Assembly: GCF_024594815.1 (NCBI RefSeq)
Contig: NZ_JANJOU010000012.1
Location: forward strand, 46,886-110,885
Origin: Roseomonas populi
GTDB taxonomy: Bacteria > Pseudomonadota > Alphaproteobacteria > Acetobacterales > Acetobacteraceae
Length of the DNA stretch: 64,000 nucleotides
Reading direction: 5' to 3'
Shown here one piece after another: positions 17,629 through 26,420 of the stretch; the first letter of the stretch is position 1, and every line of letters starts with the position of its first letter. Under the pieces are notes generated by a model. The model ran no database searches. It was given only the letters and a program-made list of their open reading frames with translations, and was not told where the DNA came from. The position numbers were made by a program, and so were the translations under genes.

Positions 17629-18246
17629 ATGAAGTCCTGGATCATCGCGATCGGCGCCGCTGTCCTGTCGGCCTGGACCGGCGCGGCCCCGGCGAGGGCG
17701 GACCGGATCGTGACCTTCGTGCAGACCGGCGGGGCGCAGAACCCCGGCAGCCCGCAGGGCCCGTTCCAGGGCGTCTACGGCTCGGGCTACCTGGTCCTGA
17801 CCGATCAGGCCTTCGCCGATGGGGTGGACCTGCTCGTAGTGGACGGCTCCTTCGGGCCGTCGCCGGTCCGGGTGGACGGCCTGGTGGACATGCGGTTCGC
17901 CACGGGCTTCGGCGGCGTCGGCCTGGCCGCCTCGCTCTACGAATTCCTCAACCCGCCGCCCTTCAGCGCGGTCGCCCCGCGCTACGAGCTGCGGCTCACC
18001 AGCGCACCCGGCGGGCTGCCGACGGGCGTTGTCGCCTACAACAACACCGAGACGGATTTCCGCTTCACCCTCGGCGACCCGTTCGGCTTCGCGGCCACCG
18101 CCTCCGATCGAGGTGGCGGGTGCCGCTTCGGGTGCACCATCACGGGCTACAGCATCGTCACCGTGCCGGAGCCCGCAGGTCTCGCGCTGTTCTCCGCCGG
18201 GCTGATCGGCCTTGGCTGGGTCAGGCGGCGGGGCATGGCCGCCTGA
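17629..18246 (+). CDS. PEP-CTERM sorting-domain protein
   Basis: The 205 aa protein has an N-terminal signal peptide (MKSWIIAIGAAVLSAWTGAAPARA). It has an extracellular beta-rich body and a C-terminal sorting tag: VPEP at residues 179-182, a hydrophobic helix (LALFSAGLIGLGW) and RRRG. Exosortase EpsH/XrtA-type enzymes cut such tags and help place proteins in the exopolysaccharide matrix or cell surface. The exosortase gene is not in this window. The body has no recognisable enzyme domain. The ATG at 17629 has GGGAG eight bases upstream, within a hairpin. Confidence 0.88.
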   Translation: MKSWIIAIGAAVLSAWTGAAPARADRIVTFVQTGGAQNPGSPQGPFQGVYGSGYLVLTDQAFADGVDLLVVDGSFGPSPVRVDGLVDMRFATGFGGVGLAASLYEFLNPPPFSAVAPRYELRLTSAPGGLPTGVVAYNNTETDFRFTLGDPFGFAATASDRGGGCRFGCTITGYSIVTVPEPAGLALFSAGLIGLGWVRRRGMAA

Positions 18247-18432
18247 GGTCCCGCATCCGGCGCGGCGGATACGGGCCGCGGCTCTCCCGCGGGGTGTTCC
18301 CGATGGCCCCGGCGCCAGGGGCGCCGCGGGCGTCGGTCACGGCGCCTGTCGCGCGCCGGATGGGCGCCGCGCGGCCTCCGTCACGGCCCCGTCCCGGGGG
18401 CGGGAGGGAGGTCCGCCGGCTGCCCGGAGGGC

Positions 18433-18675
18433 TCAGCCCTCCTCCTCGTCGTCCACGCCGCGCAGGTCGCAGGCGATGACATAGGCGGGGGAGCCGTCCT
18501 CGGCCTCCATCTCCTCGATGAGGTCGATGCCGTAGATGTCGATCTCGCCTTCCTCGCCCTCGTCGCCGCCGAGCATGATGCCGAGCGCGACGGGGCGGGA
18601 GGGATCGAGCTTCTGCAGCTCGGCGATCAGGGCGCCGACCGTCATGGTCTCGGTGGCCTGGGTATCGTCGGACAT
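18433..18675 (-). CDS. Small acidic hypothetical protein
   Basis: The product is 80 aa from ATG 18675 (MSDDTQATETMTVGALIAELQKLDPSRPV). The first half, ALIAELQKLDPSRPVALGIM, resembles a short helical hairpin seen in many uncharacterised cytosolic proteins. The second half is strongly acidic (GGDEGEEGEIDIYGID and EDGSP), ending DDEEEG. There is no signal peptide or Cys. The gene sits 67 bases upstream of the holC start-to-stop span on the same strand, but the gap and lack of overlap leave the operon uncertain. Function unknown. Confidence 0.7.
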   Translation of the reverse strand: MSDDTQATETMTVGALIAELQKLDPSRPVALGIMLGGDEGEEGEIDIYGIDLIEEMEAEDGSPAYVIACDLRGVDDEEEG

Positions 18676-18742
18676 GGAATGCGCTCCTGAGGGCCGCTGC
18701 GATGTGGCAGGCCCGGGCGGGCGCGGCAAGGGCGGGCGCGGG

Positions 18743-19189
18743 TTATTCGCGCTTCATCCAGCCGTTCGGGCCCTGCTGCCAGTAGGTCAGGGCGTGGCCG
18801 GCGGCGCGGGCCCGGCGCCAGCGGTCCCGTGCCGCCTCCAGCGCGGCGGGGTCGTTGCCGTCGAACAGGTCGAAGACCCGGTCATAGGCCTCCGGCCGCG
18901 CCGTCTCCGCGCCATCGGCCAGGAAAAGGTGGCGGGCGCCGTTGGGGGCGTCGTCCTCCACCGTCAGCCAGATCGGCTGCAGGTCGGGATCGCCTGCGGC
19001 CGGGGTGCCGTGGGGCAGCCAGTCCGGGTCCGGGCAGGTCCAGAGGGCGGCGTCCAGCGCCGACAGTCGCTCCGGCCCGCCCACCCGCACCACGGCACGG
19101 CCGCCGGTGGCGAGCACGCGGCCGAGCAGCTTCGGCAGCGCCACCTCCAGCGCCGTGCGGGTCAGGTGGTAGAAGCCGATCTCGGTCAT
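18743..19189 (-). CDS. holC: DNA polymerase III chi subunit
   Basis: The 148 aa protein is the usual chi length. It starts TEIGFYHLTRTALEVALPKLLGRVLATGGRAVV, then ALWTCPDPDWLPHG, QPIWLTVEDDAPNGA and FDLFDGND, ending with GHALTYWQQGPNGW. Chi binds psi and SSB and links the clamp loader to single-stranded DNA. The ATG overlaps the stop of the upstream M17 peptidase gene by 4 bases (19186-19189). The pepA-holC neighbourhood is conserved in proteobacteria and supports the call. Confidence 0.93.
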   Translation of the reverse strand: MTEIGFYHLTRTALEVALPKLLGRVLATGGRAVVRVGGPERLSALDAALWTCPDPDWLPHGTPAAGDPDLQPIWLTVEDDAPNGARHLFLADGAETARPEAYDRVFDLFDGNDPAALEAARDRWRRARAAGHALTYWQQGPNGWMKRE

Positions 19190-20682
19190 TCGAAGCGGTC
19201 CGCCACCAGCCGGTCCAGCAGGCGCACGCCGTAGCCGCTGGGGCCGGGCGGGAGAGGGTAGGAGCCGGCCTCGCGCCCCTCCTCCCGCAGGTCCATGCCG
19301 GCGATGTCCAGATGGGCCCAGGGAACCGTCCCTCCGCCTTCCGGCGCCGCGAAGTCGCGCAGGAAGGCGGCGGCGTGGCAGGCATCCGGCAGGAACTTCC
19401 CCGCCCAGCCCGGCCCGCCCCCGCCCGGGGGCAGGCAGTGGCGAAGGTCGGCGATCTCGCTCGCCAGGTCCTCGCGATGCCTGCGGCCGATGGGCATGGG
19501 CCAGAGCGGCTCGCCCACCGCCTCGCCCGCCGCCATCGCCGCGTCGCGCAGCGCGTCGTCGTTGCCGAACAGCCCGGCGCGGTGGTGGCCGAGGGCGGAG
19601 ATGATGCTGCCCGTGAGCGTGGCGAGGTCCAGGATGGCCGCCGGGTTCAGGCCGCGCGCGTGGTGCAGGGCGTCCGCCAGCACCAGCCGCCCCTCCGCAT
19701 CCGTGTCCACCACCTCCACGGTCAGGCCGGAGGCCATGCGGAGCACGTCGCCGGGGCGGTAGGAATCGGCGTCCGTCATGTTCTCCGCGATCGCGAGCAC
19801 GGCGGTGGCCGGGGCGGGGCTGTCGCGCAGGGCCAGGGCCAGGATCGCGCCCGCGCAGGCGGCGGCGCCGGCCATGTCGGCCTTCATCGCCTCCATCCCG
19901 GCGGCGCCCTTGATGGAGACGCCGCCCGTGTCGAAGGTGATGCCCTTGCCGACGAAGGCGACGGGCGGCGCGTCGGAATGCCCGGGCCAGCGCAGCTCCA
20001 CCAGCCGGGGCGGGTGGGCGGAGCCGCGCCCGACGGCGAGCAGCCCGCCATAGCCGTGCCGCTCCAGCCAGCGGCGGCCGCGCACGGTCACCTCGATCCC
20101 GTGGGATTCCAGTTCCCAGAGACGTTCGACGAAGATCTGGGGCGTGAGGCGGTTGGCGGGCTCCGCCGCCAGGTCCCGCGCCAGGCCGGCGCCGCGCAGC
20201 ATCGCCCGCGCGCGGGCGATGCCCGGCTCGTGCGCCGCCGCGTCCTCCACCAGCAATTCCAGCCGCCGCAGGGCGGGGGGCGGGGTGGCGCCGTAGAAGG
20301 GCAGGCGGTGGGCGCGCATCCCCGCGCCGATCGCGAGGGCGGCGACATCCCCGGGCGGCAGGCCGCGCGCGTCGATCACCCCGCGCCGCTCGCCCGACCG
20401 CTCCTCTCCCGCCAGGGAAACGGCGGCCAGGGAGGCGGCGGCCAGGGCGCCTGCGGCCTCCATCCCCATCGGGCCGGGGGCGACGCCGATCAGCCACGCG
20501 GTGCGGTCCCCCAGCGCGCCGTCCAGGCGCAGCGCCTCGCCCCGGGTGGGATCGAAGCCCGCCGCGGCGGCAGCGGCGGCGTAGCGGTCCGGCAGCGCCG
20601 CCCCGGGCCGGACCGGAAGGGCGAGGGGGGCGCCACCCTCCGCCCGGGCATCAGGCAATTCGGCGAGGCGGAGCTTCAGCAT
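19186..20682 (-). CDS. M17 leucyl aminopeptidase family protein (second paralogue)
   Basis: The 498 aa cytosolic metallopeptidase follows pepA and precedes holC. The M17 catalytic block is complete: FVGKGITFDTGGVSIKG, MKADMAGAAA and VVDTDAEGRLVLADAL, so both metal sites and the Arg are kept, although the usual NTDAEGRL reads DTDAEGRL. The N-terminal 150 residues are Ala-rich and diverged from PepA. The C-terminal WAHLDIAGMD block is present. It probably removes N-terminal residues from peptides. Its stop overlaps the holC start by 4 bases. It likely arose by duplication from the adjacent pepA (inference). Confidence 0.9.
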   Translation of the reverse strand: MLKLRLAELPDARAEGGAPLALPVRPGAALPDRYAAAAAAAGFDPTRGEALRLDGALGDRTAWLIGVAPGPMGMEAAGALAAASLAAVSLAGEERSGERRGVIDARGLPPGDVAALAIGAGMRAHRLPFYGATPPPALRRLELLVEDAAAHEPGIARARAMLRGAGLARDLAAEPANRLTPQIFVERLWELESHGIEVTVRGRRWLERHGYGGLLAVGRGSAHPPRLVELRWPGHSDAPPVAFVGKGITFDTGGVSIKGAAGMEAMKADMAGAAACAGAILALALRDSPAPATAVLAIAENMTDADSYRPGDVLRMASGLTVEVVDTDAEGRLVLADALHHARGLNPAAILDLATLTGSIISALGHHRAGLFGNDDALRDAAMAAGEAVGEPLWPMPIGRRHREDLASEIADLRHCLPPGGGGPGWAGKFLPDACHAAAFLRDFAAPEGGGTVPWAHLDIAGMDLREEGREAGSYPLPPGPSGYGVRLLDRLVADRFE

Positions 20683-20728
20683 GCCGGCCTCAGCATCGGG
20701 CGGGGGCTTCGGGCGCGCCGTTCACGCC

Positions 20729-22450
20729 CTAGCGGCGCGGCCGGCGCGTGGCCGGGCGGCGGGGCGCGCGCGGGACAGGGGCGCCGGATTCCGCCGGGCG
20801 GGTCACGGCGTCCGGCGTGGGCACCAGCGGCTCGGAGGCCGGCGTTCCCTCGGAGAGGGTGGCGGGGGAGGCACTGTCGGCGCCGCTCACCAGCGCCGTC
20901 TCCTCCTCGGCCGGCTCGGGCGCGGGGGCGGCGGCGAGGCTGCGGCCCTCGTGGTGCTCGGCCACCATCCGGTCCAGCAGGCGAACGCCCCAGGCCGTGG
21001 CGCCCTTCGGCACGGTGGGCTGGTCCTTGCCGCTCCAGGCCACGCCCGCGATGTCCAGATGCGCCCAGGGGCAGCCATCCACGAAACGCTGGATGAACTG
21101 GGCGGCGGTGATGGAGCCGCCCGCGCGGCCGCCGCCCACGTTCTTCATGTCCGCGATGTCGGAGCGGATGGCGCGGTCATAGGCATCGCCCAGCGGCATG
21201 CGCCAGGCCAGTTCCCCCACCGCCTTGCCGGCCTCCTGGATGCGCTGCGCGAGCCCGTCATCGTTGGAGAAGAGGCCGGCGTGCTCGTTGCCGAGCGCGA
21301 CGATGATCGCGCCCGTCAGCGTGGCCAGGTTCACCATGAAGGCGGGGTCGAAGCGCTTCTTGCAGTAGGACAGCACGTCGGCGAGGACGAGGCGGCCCTC
21401 CGCGTCCGTGTTGATCACCTCGATCGTCTGGCCGGAATAGGAGGTGACGACGTCGCCCGGGCGGGTGGCGGTGCCGGACGGCATGTTCTCCACCAGCCCG
21501 ACGAGGCCGACGACATCGACCTTCGCCTTGCGCCCGGCGAGGGCCGCCATGAGGCCGGAGACGACGCCGGCGCCGGCCATGTCCCACTTCATGTCCTCCA
21601 TCCCGCCCGCAGGCTTGATGGAGATGCCGCCCGTGTCGAAGGTCACGCCCTTGCCGATGAAGGCCAGCGGCTTGCTGTCCTTCTTCTTCTGGTCCGTGCC
21701 GTTCCAGCGCATCACCACCATGCGCGGCGGCTGCGCGGATCCCTGGGAGACGCAGAGCATGGAGCCGAAGCCGAGCTTCTCCAGGTCCTTCTGCCCGAAG
21801 ACCTCGACCTCCACGCCGAGCTTCTCCAGCTTGCGCAGCCGGTCGGCGAATTCCGGCGGGTTGAGGATGTTGGCGGGCTCGCTCACCAGCTCCCGCGTCA
21901 GGAACACGCCCTCGGCCACCGCCTTGCGGGAGGACCACTCGGCGCGGGAGGCGGCGGGGTCCTCGCAGAGCACCTTCACGCCGGTCAGGCGCGGCTTGTC
22001 CTCGGCCTTCTCCGTGGTGCGGTAGCGGTCGAAGCGCCAGGCGCGCAGCACGGCGCCGAGGGCGATGTCGGCGGGTGTCGCGGCCCCCTTGCCGCTGGAC
22101 GGGCCACCATTCGTGGACAGGGCGCGGGCGTCGATGGCGGCGAGACTCTCCTTGCCGAGGGCGGTGACGGCCGCGCCGCCCGCCGCCTCCGCCGCGGTGG
22201 CGTCCAGCGCGTCGCGCTTGCCCAGGCCGATGAGGACGAGGCGGGAGAGGCCGCCGCCCGGGGCATAGAGGGTCGCGCTCTGCCCCTTGCGGCCCTTGAA
22301 CTCCGCCGCCGAGATCCCGCGCGCGAGGTGCCCGCCCAGCAGCCGGTCCCACTCGGCCACGAGGCCGCCGCCCAGGTCGTCCTCGGCGAGGGGAAGGACC
22401 AGGGCGCCGCTCTCGGGCAGGGTGGGCTTGGCGAAGGCGATGTCGAGCAT
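20729..22450 (-). CDS. pepA: Leucyl aminopeptidase PepA with C-terminal extension
   Basis: From ATG 22450 (MLDIAFAKPTLPESG) the product is 573 aa; an ATG at 22486 would add 12 residues. The core is a full M17 aminopeptidase: FIGKGVTFDTGGISIKPAGGM, MKWDMAGAG, VINTDAEGRLVLADVL and WAHLDIAGVAW. After about residue 500 comes a 70-residue Pro/Ala/Ser/Glu tail ending RRPATRRPRR, absent from ordinary PepA. PepA is a hexameric Mn/Zn peptidase and in some bacteria also binds DNA. The basic end of the tail might add nucleic-acid contact (inference only). The second M17 gene follows at 46 bases. Confidence 0.94.
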   Translation of the reverse strand: MLDIAFAKPTLPESGALVLPLAEDDLGGGLVAEWDRLLGGHLARGISAAEFKGRKGQSATLYAPGGGLSRLVLIGLGKRDALDATAAEAAGGAAVTALGKESLAAIDARALSTNGGPSSGKGAATPADIALGAVLRAWRFDRYRTTEKAEDKPRLTGVKVLCEDPAASRAEWSSRKAVAEGVFLTRELVSEPANILNPPEFADRLRKLEKLGVEVEVFGQKDLEKLGFGSMLCVSQGSAQPPRMVVMRWNGTDQKKKDSKPLAFIGKGVTFDTGGISIKPAGGMEDMKWDMAGAGVVSGLMAALAGRKAKVDVVGLVGLVENMPSGTATRPGDVVTSYSGQTIEVINTDAEGRLVLADVLSYCKKRFDPAFMVNLATLTGAIIVALGNEHAGLFSNDDGLAQRIQEAGKAVGELAWRMPLGDAYDRAIRSDIADMKNVGGGRAGGSITAAQFIQRFVDGCPWAHLDIAGVAWSGKDQPTVPKGATAWGVRLLDRMVAEHHEGRSLAAAPAPEPAEEETALVSGADSASPATLSEGTPASEPLVPTPDAVTRPAESGAPVPRAPRRPATRRPRR

Positions 22451-22540
22451 GGGGGATTCCGGTACCGAACCCTCCAGAGATAGCATCCGGGGCGCGAAGC
22501 GCCATGGCGGCCCCCGCGCTCTCGCCACCGGATGGTCACC

Positions 22541-23218
22541 ATGTCCCGCGCCGCCCGCCTGCTTGAGCTGCTCCAGGCGCTGCGCCGGCGGCGGCGCCCC
22601 GTGACCGCCGCGGCGCTGGCGGAGGAGCTGGGCGTTTCCGCGCGCAGCATCTACCGCGACGTCGCCACCCTCCAGGCGCAGGGCGCGCGGATCGAGGGGG
22701 AGGCGGGGATCGGCTACGTGCTGCGCCCCGGCTTCTTCCTGCCGCCGCTCTCCTTCACGGAGGACGAGGTGGACGCGCTGATGCTCGGGCTGCGGCTGGT
22801 CGCGCGGCGGGGCGGCAGGGAGCTGGAGGCGGCGGCGGCGGGCGCGCTGGCGAAGATCGAGGCCGTGCTGCCGCCGGAGGCCGCGGAGGAGGCGGCCGCG
22901 AGCGGGCTGATGGCCGGCCCAGCGCGGGAGGCGCCGCACCTGGCGGTTCTGCGCCGGGCGATCGCGGCGGAGCAGCGGCTGCGGCTGGACTATATGGATG
23001 GGAAGGCGGCGCGGACGGATCGCGTGGTCTGGCCGGTCGGGATCGGCTTCTTCGAGACGGCCGAGGTTCTGGTGGCCTGGTGCGAGACGCGGCGGGACTT
23101 CCGCCACTTCCGCCTGGACCGGATCGCCGCCGCCGTGCCGGAGGGCGGGCGCTACCCCCGCCGCCGCCGCGCGCTGCTGGCGGCGTGGCGGGCGACGCAG
23201 GAGATGGAGGGCTCCTGA
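22541..23218 (+). CDS. YafY-type HTH/WYL transcriptional regulator
   Basis: The product is 225 aa from ATG 22541; ATG 22532 is the alternative start. The N-terminal winged HTH (AARLLELLQALRRRRRPVTAAALAEELGVSARSIYRDVATL) is the YafY/DeoR-type reader. From about 130 to the end is a degenerate WYL domain (RRAIAAEQRLRLDYMDGKAARTDRVVWPVGI), the ligand-sensing part. It is divergent from pepA and 56 bases ahead of a VOC protein. YafY regulator plus VOC pairs are common and suggest control of that gene. Confidence 0.92.
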   Translation: MSRAARLLELLQALRRRRRPVTAAALAEELGVSARSIYRDVATLQAQGARIEGEAGIGYVLRPGFFLPPLSFTEDEVDALMLGLRLVARRGGRELEAAAAGALAKIEAVLPPEAAEEAAASGLMAGPAREAPHLAVLRRAIAAEQRLRLDYMDGKAARTDRVVWPVGIGFFETAEVLVAWCETRRDFRHFRLDRIAAAVPEGGRYPRRRRALLAAWRATQEMEGS

Positions 23219-23274
23219 CAGGAACTGTCGCGCCAGGGCGCGAGAAGGGGCGGGCAACACGGAGACCCCGCGCC

Positions 23275-23634
23275 ATGCTCGACCTCAGCCTCACCATCCT
23301 CCTCGTGGACAGCCCGGAGGCGAGTGCCGCCTTCTACGCCGCGCTCCTCGGGCGCGAGCCGGTGGAGGCCTCGCCGACCTTCGCCCTCTTCGTCACGCCG
23401 GGCGGGCGGATCGCGCTCTGGTCGCGCCGCACGGTGGAGCCTGCGCCGGAGGCCGTGGCTGGCGCGGCGGAGCTGGCCTTCACTGTGGAGGATGTGGACG
23501 CCACCCACGCGGCGTGGGTGGCGCAGGGGCTACGGGTGCTGATGCCGCCGAGGGACCTGGATTTCGGCCGCAGCGCCGTGGCCCTGGACCCGGACGGGCA
23601 CCGGCTGCGGGCCTACCGCCTGGCCGATGGGTAA
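23275..23634 (+). CDS. VOC superfamily protein (glyoxalase-like)
   Basis: This single-domain VOC protein is 119 aa. LTILLVDSPEASAAFYAALLGREPV at the start and GRIALWSRR then ELAFTVEDVDATHAAWVAQG give the beta-alpha-beta-beta-beta fold, ending ALDPDGHRLRAYRL. Several metal ligands of glyoxalase I seem absent, so it may be a binding or resistance protein rather than a lyase. GGAGA lies ten bases before ATG 23275. It is probably co-transcribed with the YafY/WYL regulator. Confidence 0.85.
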   Translation: MLDLSLTILLVDSPEASAAFYAALLGREPVEASPTFALFVTPGGRIALWSRRTVEPAPEAVAGAAELAFTVEDVDATHAAWVAQGLRVLMPPRDLDFGRSAVALDPDGHRLRAYRLADG

Positions 23635-23637
23635 GCT

Positions 23638-23784
23638 TCAGCGCGTGCCCCAGTCCGGCCGGTTGCCGGCGGGGGCGCGGAGCCAGAGCGCCACGTCCCG
23701 CGTCAGCCGGGCGAGCCAGGGCTTGGCTGGCGTCGGCGCTCGGGAGAGCAGGGCGGAGCGGATGGGGCAGGCTGGCATCGGCAT
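23638..23784 (-). CDS. Possible small protein (48 codons)
   Basis: ATG 23784 to TGA 23638-23640 encodes 48 residues: a positively charged peptide with PAKPWLARLTRDVALWLRAP. The predicted amphipathic helix LTRDVALWLR could sit on a membrane. It fills the 249-base gap between the VOC gene and the phosphoesterase gene, where nothing else is evident. The ribosome site is weak, and GC bias makes chance frames common, so the call is tentative. Confidence 0.3.
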   Translation of the reverse strand: MPMPACPIRSALLSRAPTPAKPWLARLTRDVALWLRAPAGNRPDWGTR

Positions 23785-23883
23785 GGCGTGGACTTCGAGT
23801 GCGGGCCTTCTCACGTATCTGTGAAAGCTGACGATTCCCTGACGGGGCTGGAGGGACAGGGCGGGGCGCCCCAGGCTGCACCC

Positions 23884-24633
23884 ATGCGAATCGCCGCCAT
23901 TGCCGATGCCCACGGAAACCGCCTCGCGCTGGAAGCGGTGCTGGAGGACATCCGCGCGGCGGCGCCGGACCTGGTGGTGAACCTTGGCGACCTCGTTTCC
24001 GGCCCCTTCGATCCGGCGGGCGCCGCGGAGGCGCAAATGGCGCTGGGCTGCCCGACGCTCGCGGGGAACCACGAGCGGCAGGTGCTGAGCGGCGGCGGGC
24101 CGTCCGACATCTTCGCGCGGGGGTGCCTGAGCGCCGCGCACCGGGACTGGATCACGGGGCTGCCGAAGACCCTCTCGCTGCTCGATGGGGCTGTCTTCGC
24201 CTGTCATGGCAGCCCCGCCGGGGGCGACCTGGACTACCTGCTGGAGGACGTCTCCTCCGGCCGCGCCGTGCTGGCGGCGGAGGACGCCATCGCGCCGAAG
24301 CTGGCGGGGATCGAGGAGGCGGGGCTGGTGCTCTGCGGGCACACGCATACCCAGCGCGCGGTGTGGGTGCGGGGCGTGCTGGTTGTGAACCCCGGCAGCG
24401 TCGGCTTCCCCGCCTATCGCGACACCGCGCCGGTGCCGCACGCGATGGAGGCGGGCAGCCCGCACGCGCGCTACGCCCTGCTGACGCGCGGCGCGGCGGG
24501 CTGGGCGGTGGAGCTGCGCGCCGTGCCCTATGACTGGGAGGGGGCGGCGCGGCAGGCGGAGGCGAACGGGCGGCCGGAGGCCGCGCACGCCGTGCGGACG
24601 GGGCGGGTGCTGGCGCGCGCGGGGGCGGGGTGA
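23884..24633 (+). CDS. Calcineurin-like metallophosphoesterase (YfcE/MJ0936 type)
   Basis: The product is 249 aa from ATG 23884 (MRIAAIADAHGNRLALEAVL). The ordered metallophosphoesterase motifs are present: DAHGN near residue 8, NLGDLVSG, GNHER, CHGSPAGGD and CGHTHTQ. This is the YfcE/MJ0936-like two-metal phosphodiesterase fold without extra domains. It should cleave phosphodiester or phosphomonoester bonds in the cytoplasm. It starts a same-strand run with cysQ and the Sua5/TsaC-type gene, so a role in nucleotide housekeeping is possible but not shown. Confidence 0.9.
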   Translation: MRIAAIADAHGNRLALEAVLEDIRAAAPDLVVNLGDLVSGPFDPAGAAEAQMALGCPTLAGNHERQVLSGGGPSDIFARGCLSAAHRDWITGLPKTLSLLDGAVFACHGSPAGGDLDYLLEDVSSGRAVLAAEDAIAPKLAGIEEAGLVLCGHTHTQRAVWVRGVLVVNPGSVGFPAYRDTAPVPHAMEAGSPHARYALLTRGAAGWAVELRAVPYDWEGAARQAEANGRPEAAHAVRTGRVLARAGAG

Positions 24634-24677
24634 CGGAAGGGGTGCCCTTCGGGGCGCCCCGCCGCTATTGCCGGGCG

Positions 24678-25442
24678 ATGACCGACGAAGACCTTCTCGC
24701 CCTCGCGGCAGAACTTGCCGAGCGCGCCGCCCACGCCATCAACGCCATCCGCGCCGCCGGCTTCGCCGTGGAGCGCAAGACCGACGAATCCCCCGTGACG
24801 GAGGCGGACCGGGTGGCGGAGGCGCTGATCGTGGAGGGGCTGCGCGCGGCCACCCCGGACATCCCCGTGGTGGCGGAGGAGGAGGTGGCGGCGGGCCTCG
24901 TGACGGCGCTGGCGGACCGCTACTGGCTGGTGGACCCGCTGGACGGCACCCGGGAATTCGCGGCGGGGCGGGACAGCTTCACGGTCAATATCGGGTTGGT
25001 GCAGGGGGATCGGGCGCATCTCGGCGCCGTGGCGGTGCCGGCGAGCATGGAGATCTTCGGCGGGATCGTGCCGGCCGGGCTGGCCTGGAAGCGGGACGCG
25101 GCCGGGCAGCGGGCGATCCGGGCGCGGCGCATCCCGGAGGCGGGGGCGACGGTCCTGGCCTCCCGCCACTATTCCGACGACCCCCGGCTGGACCGGTTCC
25201 TGGACGGGCGGCGCGTCGCGGAGGTCCAGAAGATTGGCTCCGCCGTGAAGTTCTGCCGCCTGGCAGAGGGGGCGGGGGACCTCTACCCGCGCTTCGGGCG
25301 CACGATGGAGTGGGACACGGCCGCGCCCCAGGCGGTGCTGGAGGCGGCGGGCGGCCGCGTGGTGTCCTTCGAGGGGGCGCCGCTGCGCTACGGGAAGGCG
25401 GAATTCGAGAACCATGCCTTCCTGGCCCTGGGTGCGGCATGA
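24678..25442 (+). CDS. cysQ: 3'(2'),5'-bisphosphate nucleotidase CysQ
   Basis: The product is 254 aa from ATG 24678 (MTDEDLLALAAELAERAA). Motifs of the inositol-phosphatase fold are TDESPVTEADR, VAEEEV, WLVDPLDGTREF and GSAVKFCRLAEG followed by TMEWDTAAPQAVLEAAGG. The LYPRFGRTMEWDTAA ending is the CysQ variant. It converts adenosine 3',5'-bisphosphate to AMP, which lets sulfate assimilation run. Its stop overlaps the next ATG (ATGA at 25439-25442), so it is translationally coupled to the Sua5/TsaC-type gene. Confidence 0.93.
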   Translation: MTDEDLLALAAELAERAAHAINAIRAAGFAVERKTDESPVTEADRVAEALIVEGLRAATPDIPVVAEEEVAAGLVTALADRYWLVDPLDGTREFAAGRDSFTVNIGLVQGDRAHLGAVAVPASMEIFGGIVPAGLAWKRDAAGQRAIRARRIPEAGATVLASRHYSDDPRLDRFLDGRRVAEVQKIGSAVKFCRLAEGAGDLYPRFGRTMEWDTAAPQAVLEAAGGRVVSFEGAPLRYGKAEFENHAFLALGAA

Positions 25443-26398
25443 CCCTGTCTCTGCGCGCGGGAGAGGTGGCGCGGGCGGGGGAGCTGCTGCGCGCGGGGGA
25501 GCTGGTCGCCTTCCCGACGGAGACGGTTTACGGCCTGGGCGCCGATGCGCGGAACGGGCGGGCCGTGGCGGCGATCTACGCGGCCAAGGGGCGGCCGAGC
25601 TTCAACCCGCTGATCTCCCACTTCCCCGATGCGCAGGCGGCCTTCGCCGAGGTGGTGCCGGACGACCGGGCAAGGGCGCTGGCGGCGCGCTTCTGGCCGG
25701 GGCCGCTGACCCTGGTGCTGCCGCGCCGGGCGGAAAGCCGGATCGACCACCTGACGGGGGCGGGGCTGGATACGCTGGCGGTGCGGGTGCCCGCGCACCC
25801 GCTGGCGCTGGAGCTGCTGCGGGCGGCGGGGGTGCCCCTGGCCGCGCCATCGGCCAACCGTTCGGGCGGCGTGTCCCCGACGACGGCGGAGCACGTTCTG
25901 GCCGGGCTCTCCGGGCGGATCGCGGCGGTGCTGGATGGCGGGCCCTGCGCGGTGGGGGTGGAGAGCACGGTGCTGGACCTTTCCGGCCCCGCGCCGCTGC
26001 TGCTGCGGCCGGGCGGGCTGACGGTGGCGGCGCTGGAGGAGGTGCTCGGCCCCGTGGCGCGGCCCGAGGCGGCGGAGCCGGCGACGCTGCGATCCCCGGG
26101 GATGATGCTCTCCCACTACGCGCCGGGGCTGCCGGTGCGGCTGGGGGCACGGTCCGCGGCGGCGGATGAGGGGCTGCTGGCCTTCGGGGCGCCGCCGCCG
26201 GGGGCGGGGGCCGTGTGGAACCTCTCGGAGGCCGGGGATCCGACGGAGGCGGCGGCGCGGCTCTTCGCCGGATTGCGCTGGCTGGACGCGGAGGGGGCGC
26301 GGCTGGGGCTGCGGGGGATCGCGGCGATGCCGGTGCCGGAGGATGGGCTGGGGGAGGCGGTGAACGACCGCCTGCGGCGGGCGGCGGCGCCGCGCTGA
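25439..26398 (+). CDS. L-threonylcarbamoyladenylate synthase (Sua5/YrdC type)
   Basis: The product is 319 aa from ATG 25439, overlapping cysQ by 4 bases. The YrdC-like catalytic domain (about 1-205) shows FPTETVYGLGADA, AKGRPSFNPLI, RFWPGPLTLVLP, LAAPSANRSGGVSPT and GVESTVLDL. About 115 residues follow with SPGMMLSHYAPG, the Sua5 C-terminal domain. The enzyme makes threonylcarbamoyl-AMP for t6A37 of ANN-decoding tRNAs. The long Sua5 version, rather than short TsaC, is found here. Confidence 0.94.
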   Translation: MTLSLRAGEVARAGELLRAGELVAFPTETVYGLGADARNGRAVAAIYAAKGRPSFNPLISHFPDAQAAFAEVVPDDRARALAARFWPGPLTLVLPRRAESRIDHLTGAGLDTLAVRVPAHPLALELLRAAGVPLAAPSANRSGGVSPTTAEHVLAGLSGRIAAVLDGGPCAVGVESTVLDLSGPAPLLLRPGGLTVAALEEVLGPVARPEAAEPATLRSPGMMLSHYAPGLPVRLGARSAAADEGLLAFGAPPPGAGAVWNLSEAGDPTEAAARLFAGLRWLDAEGARLGLRGIAAMPVPEDGLGEAVNDRLRRAAAPR

Positions 26399-26420
26399 AG
26401 GGGGCCGGCGGGCCGGCTTC

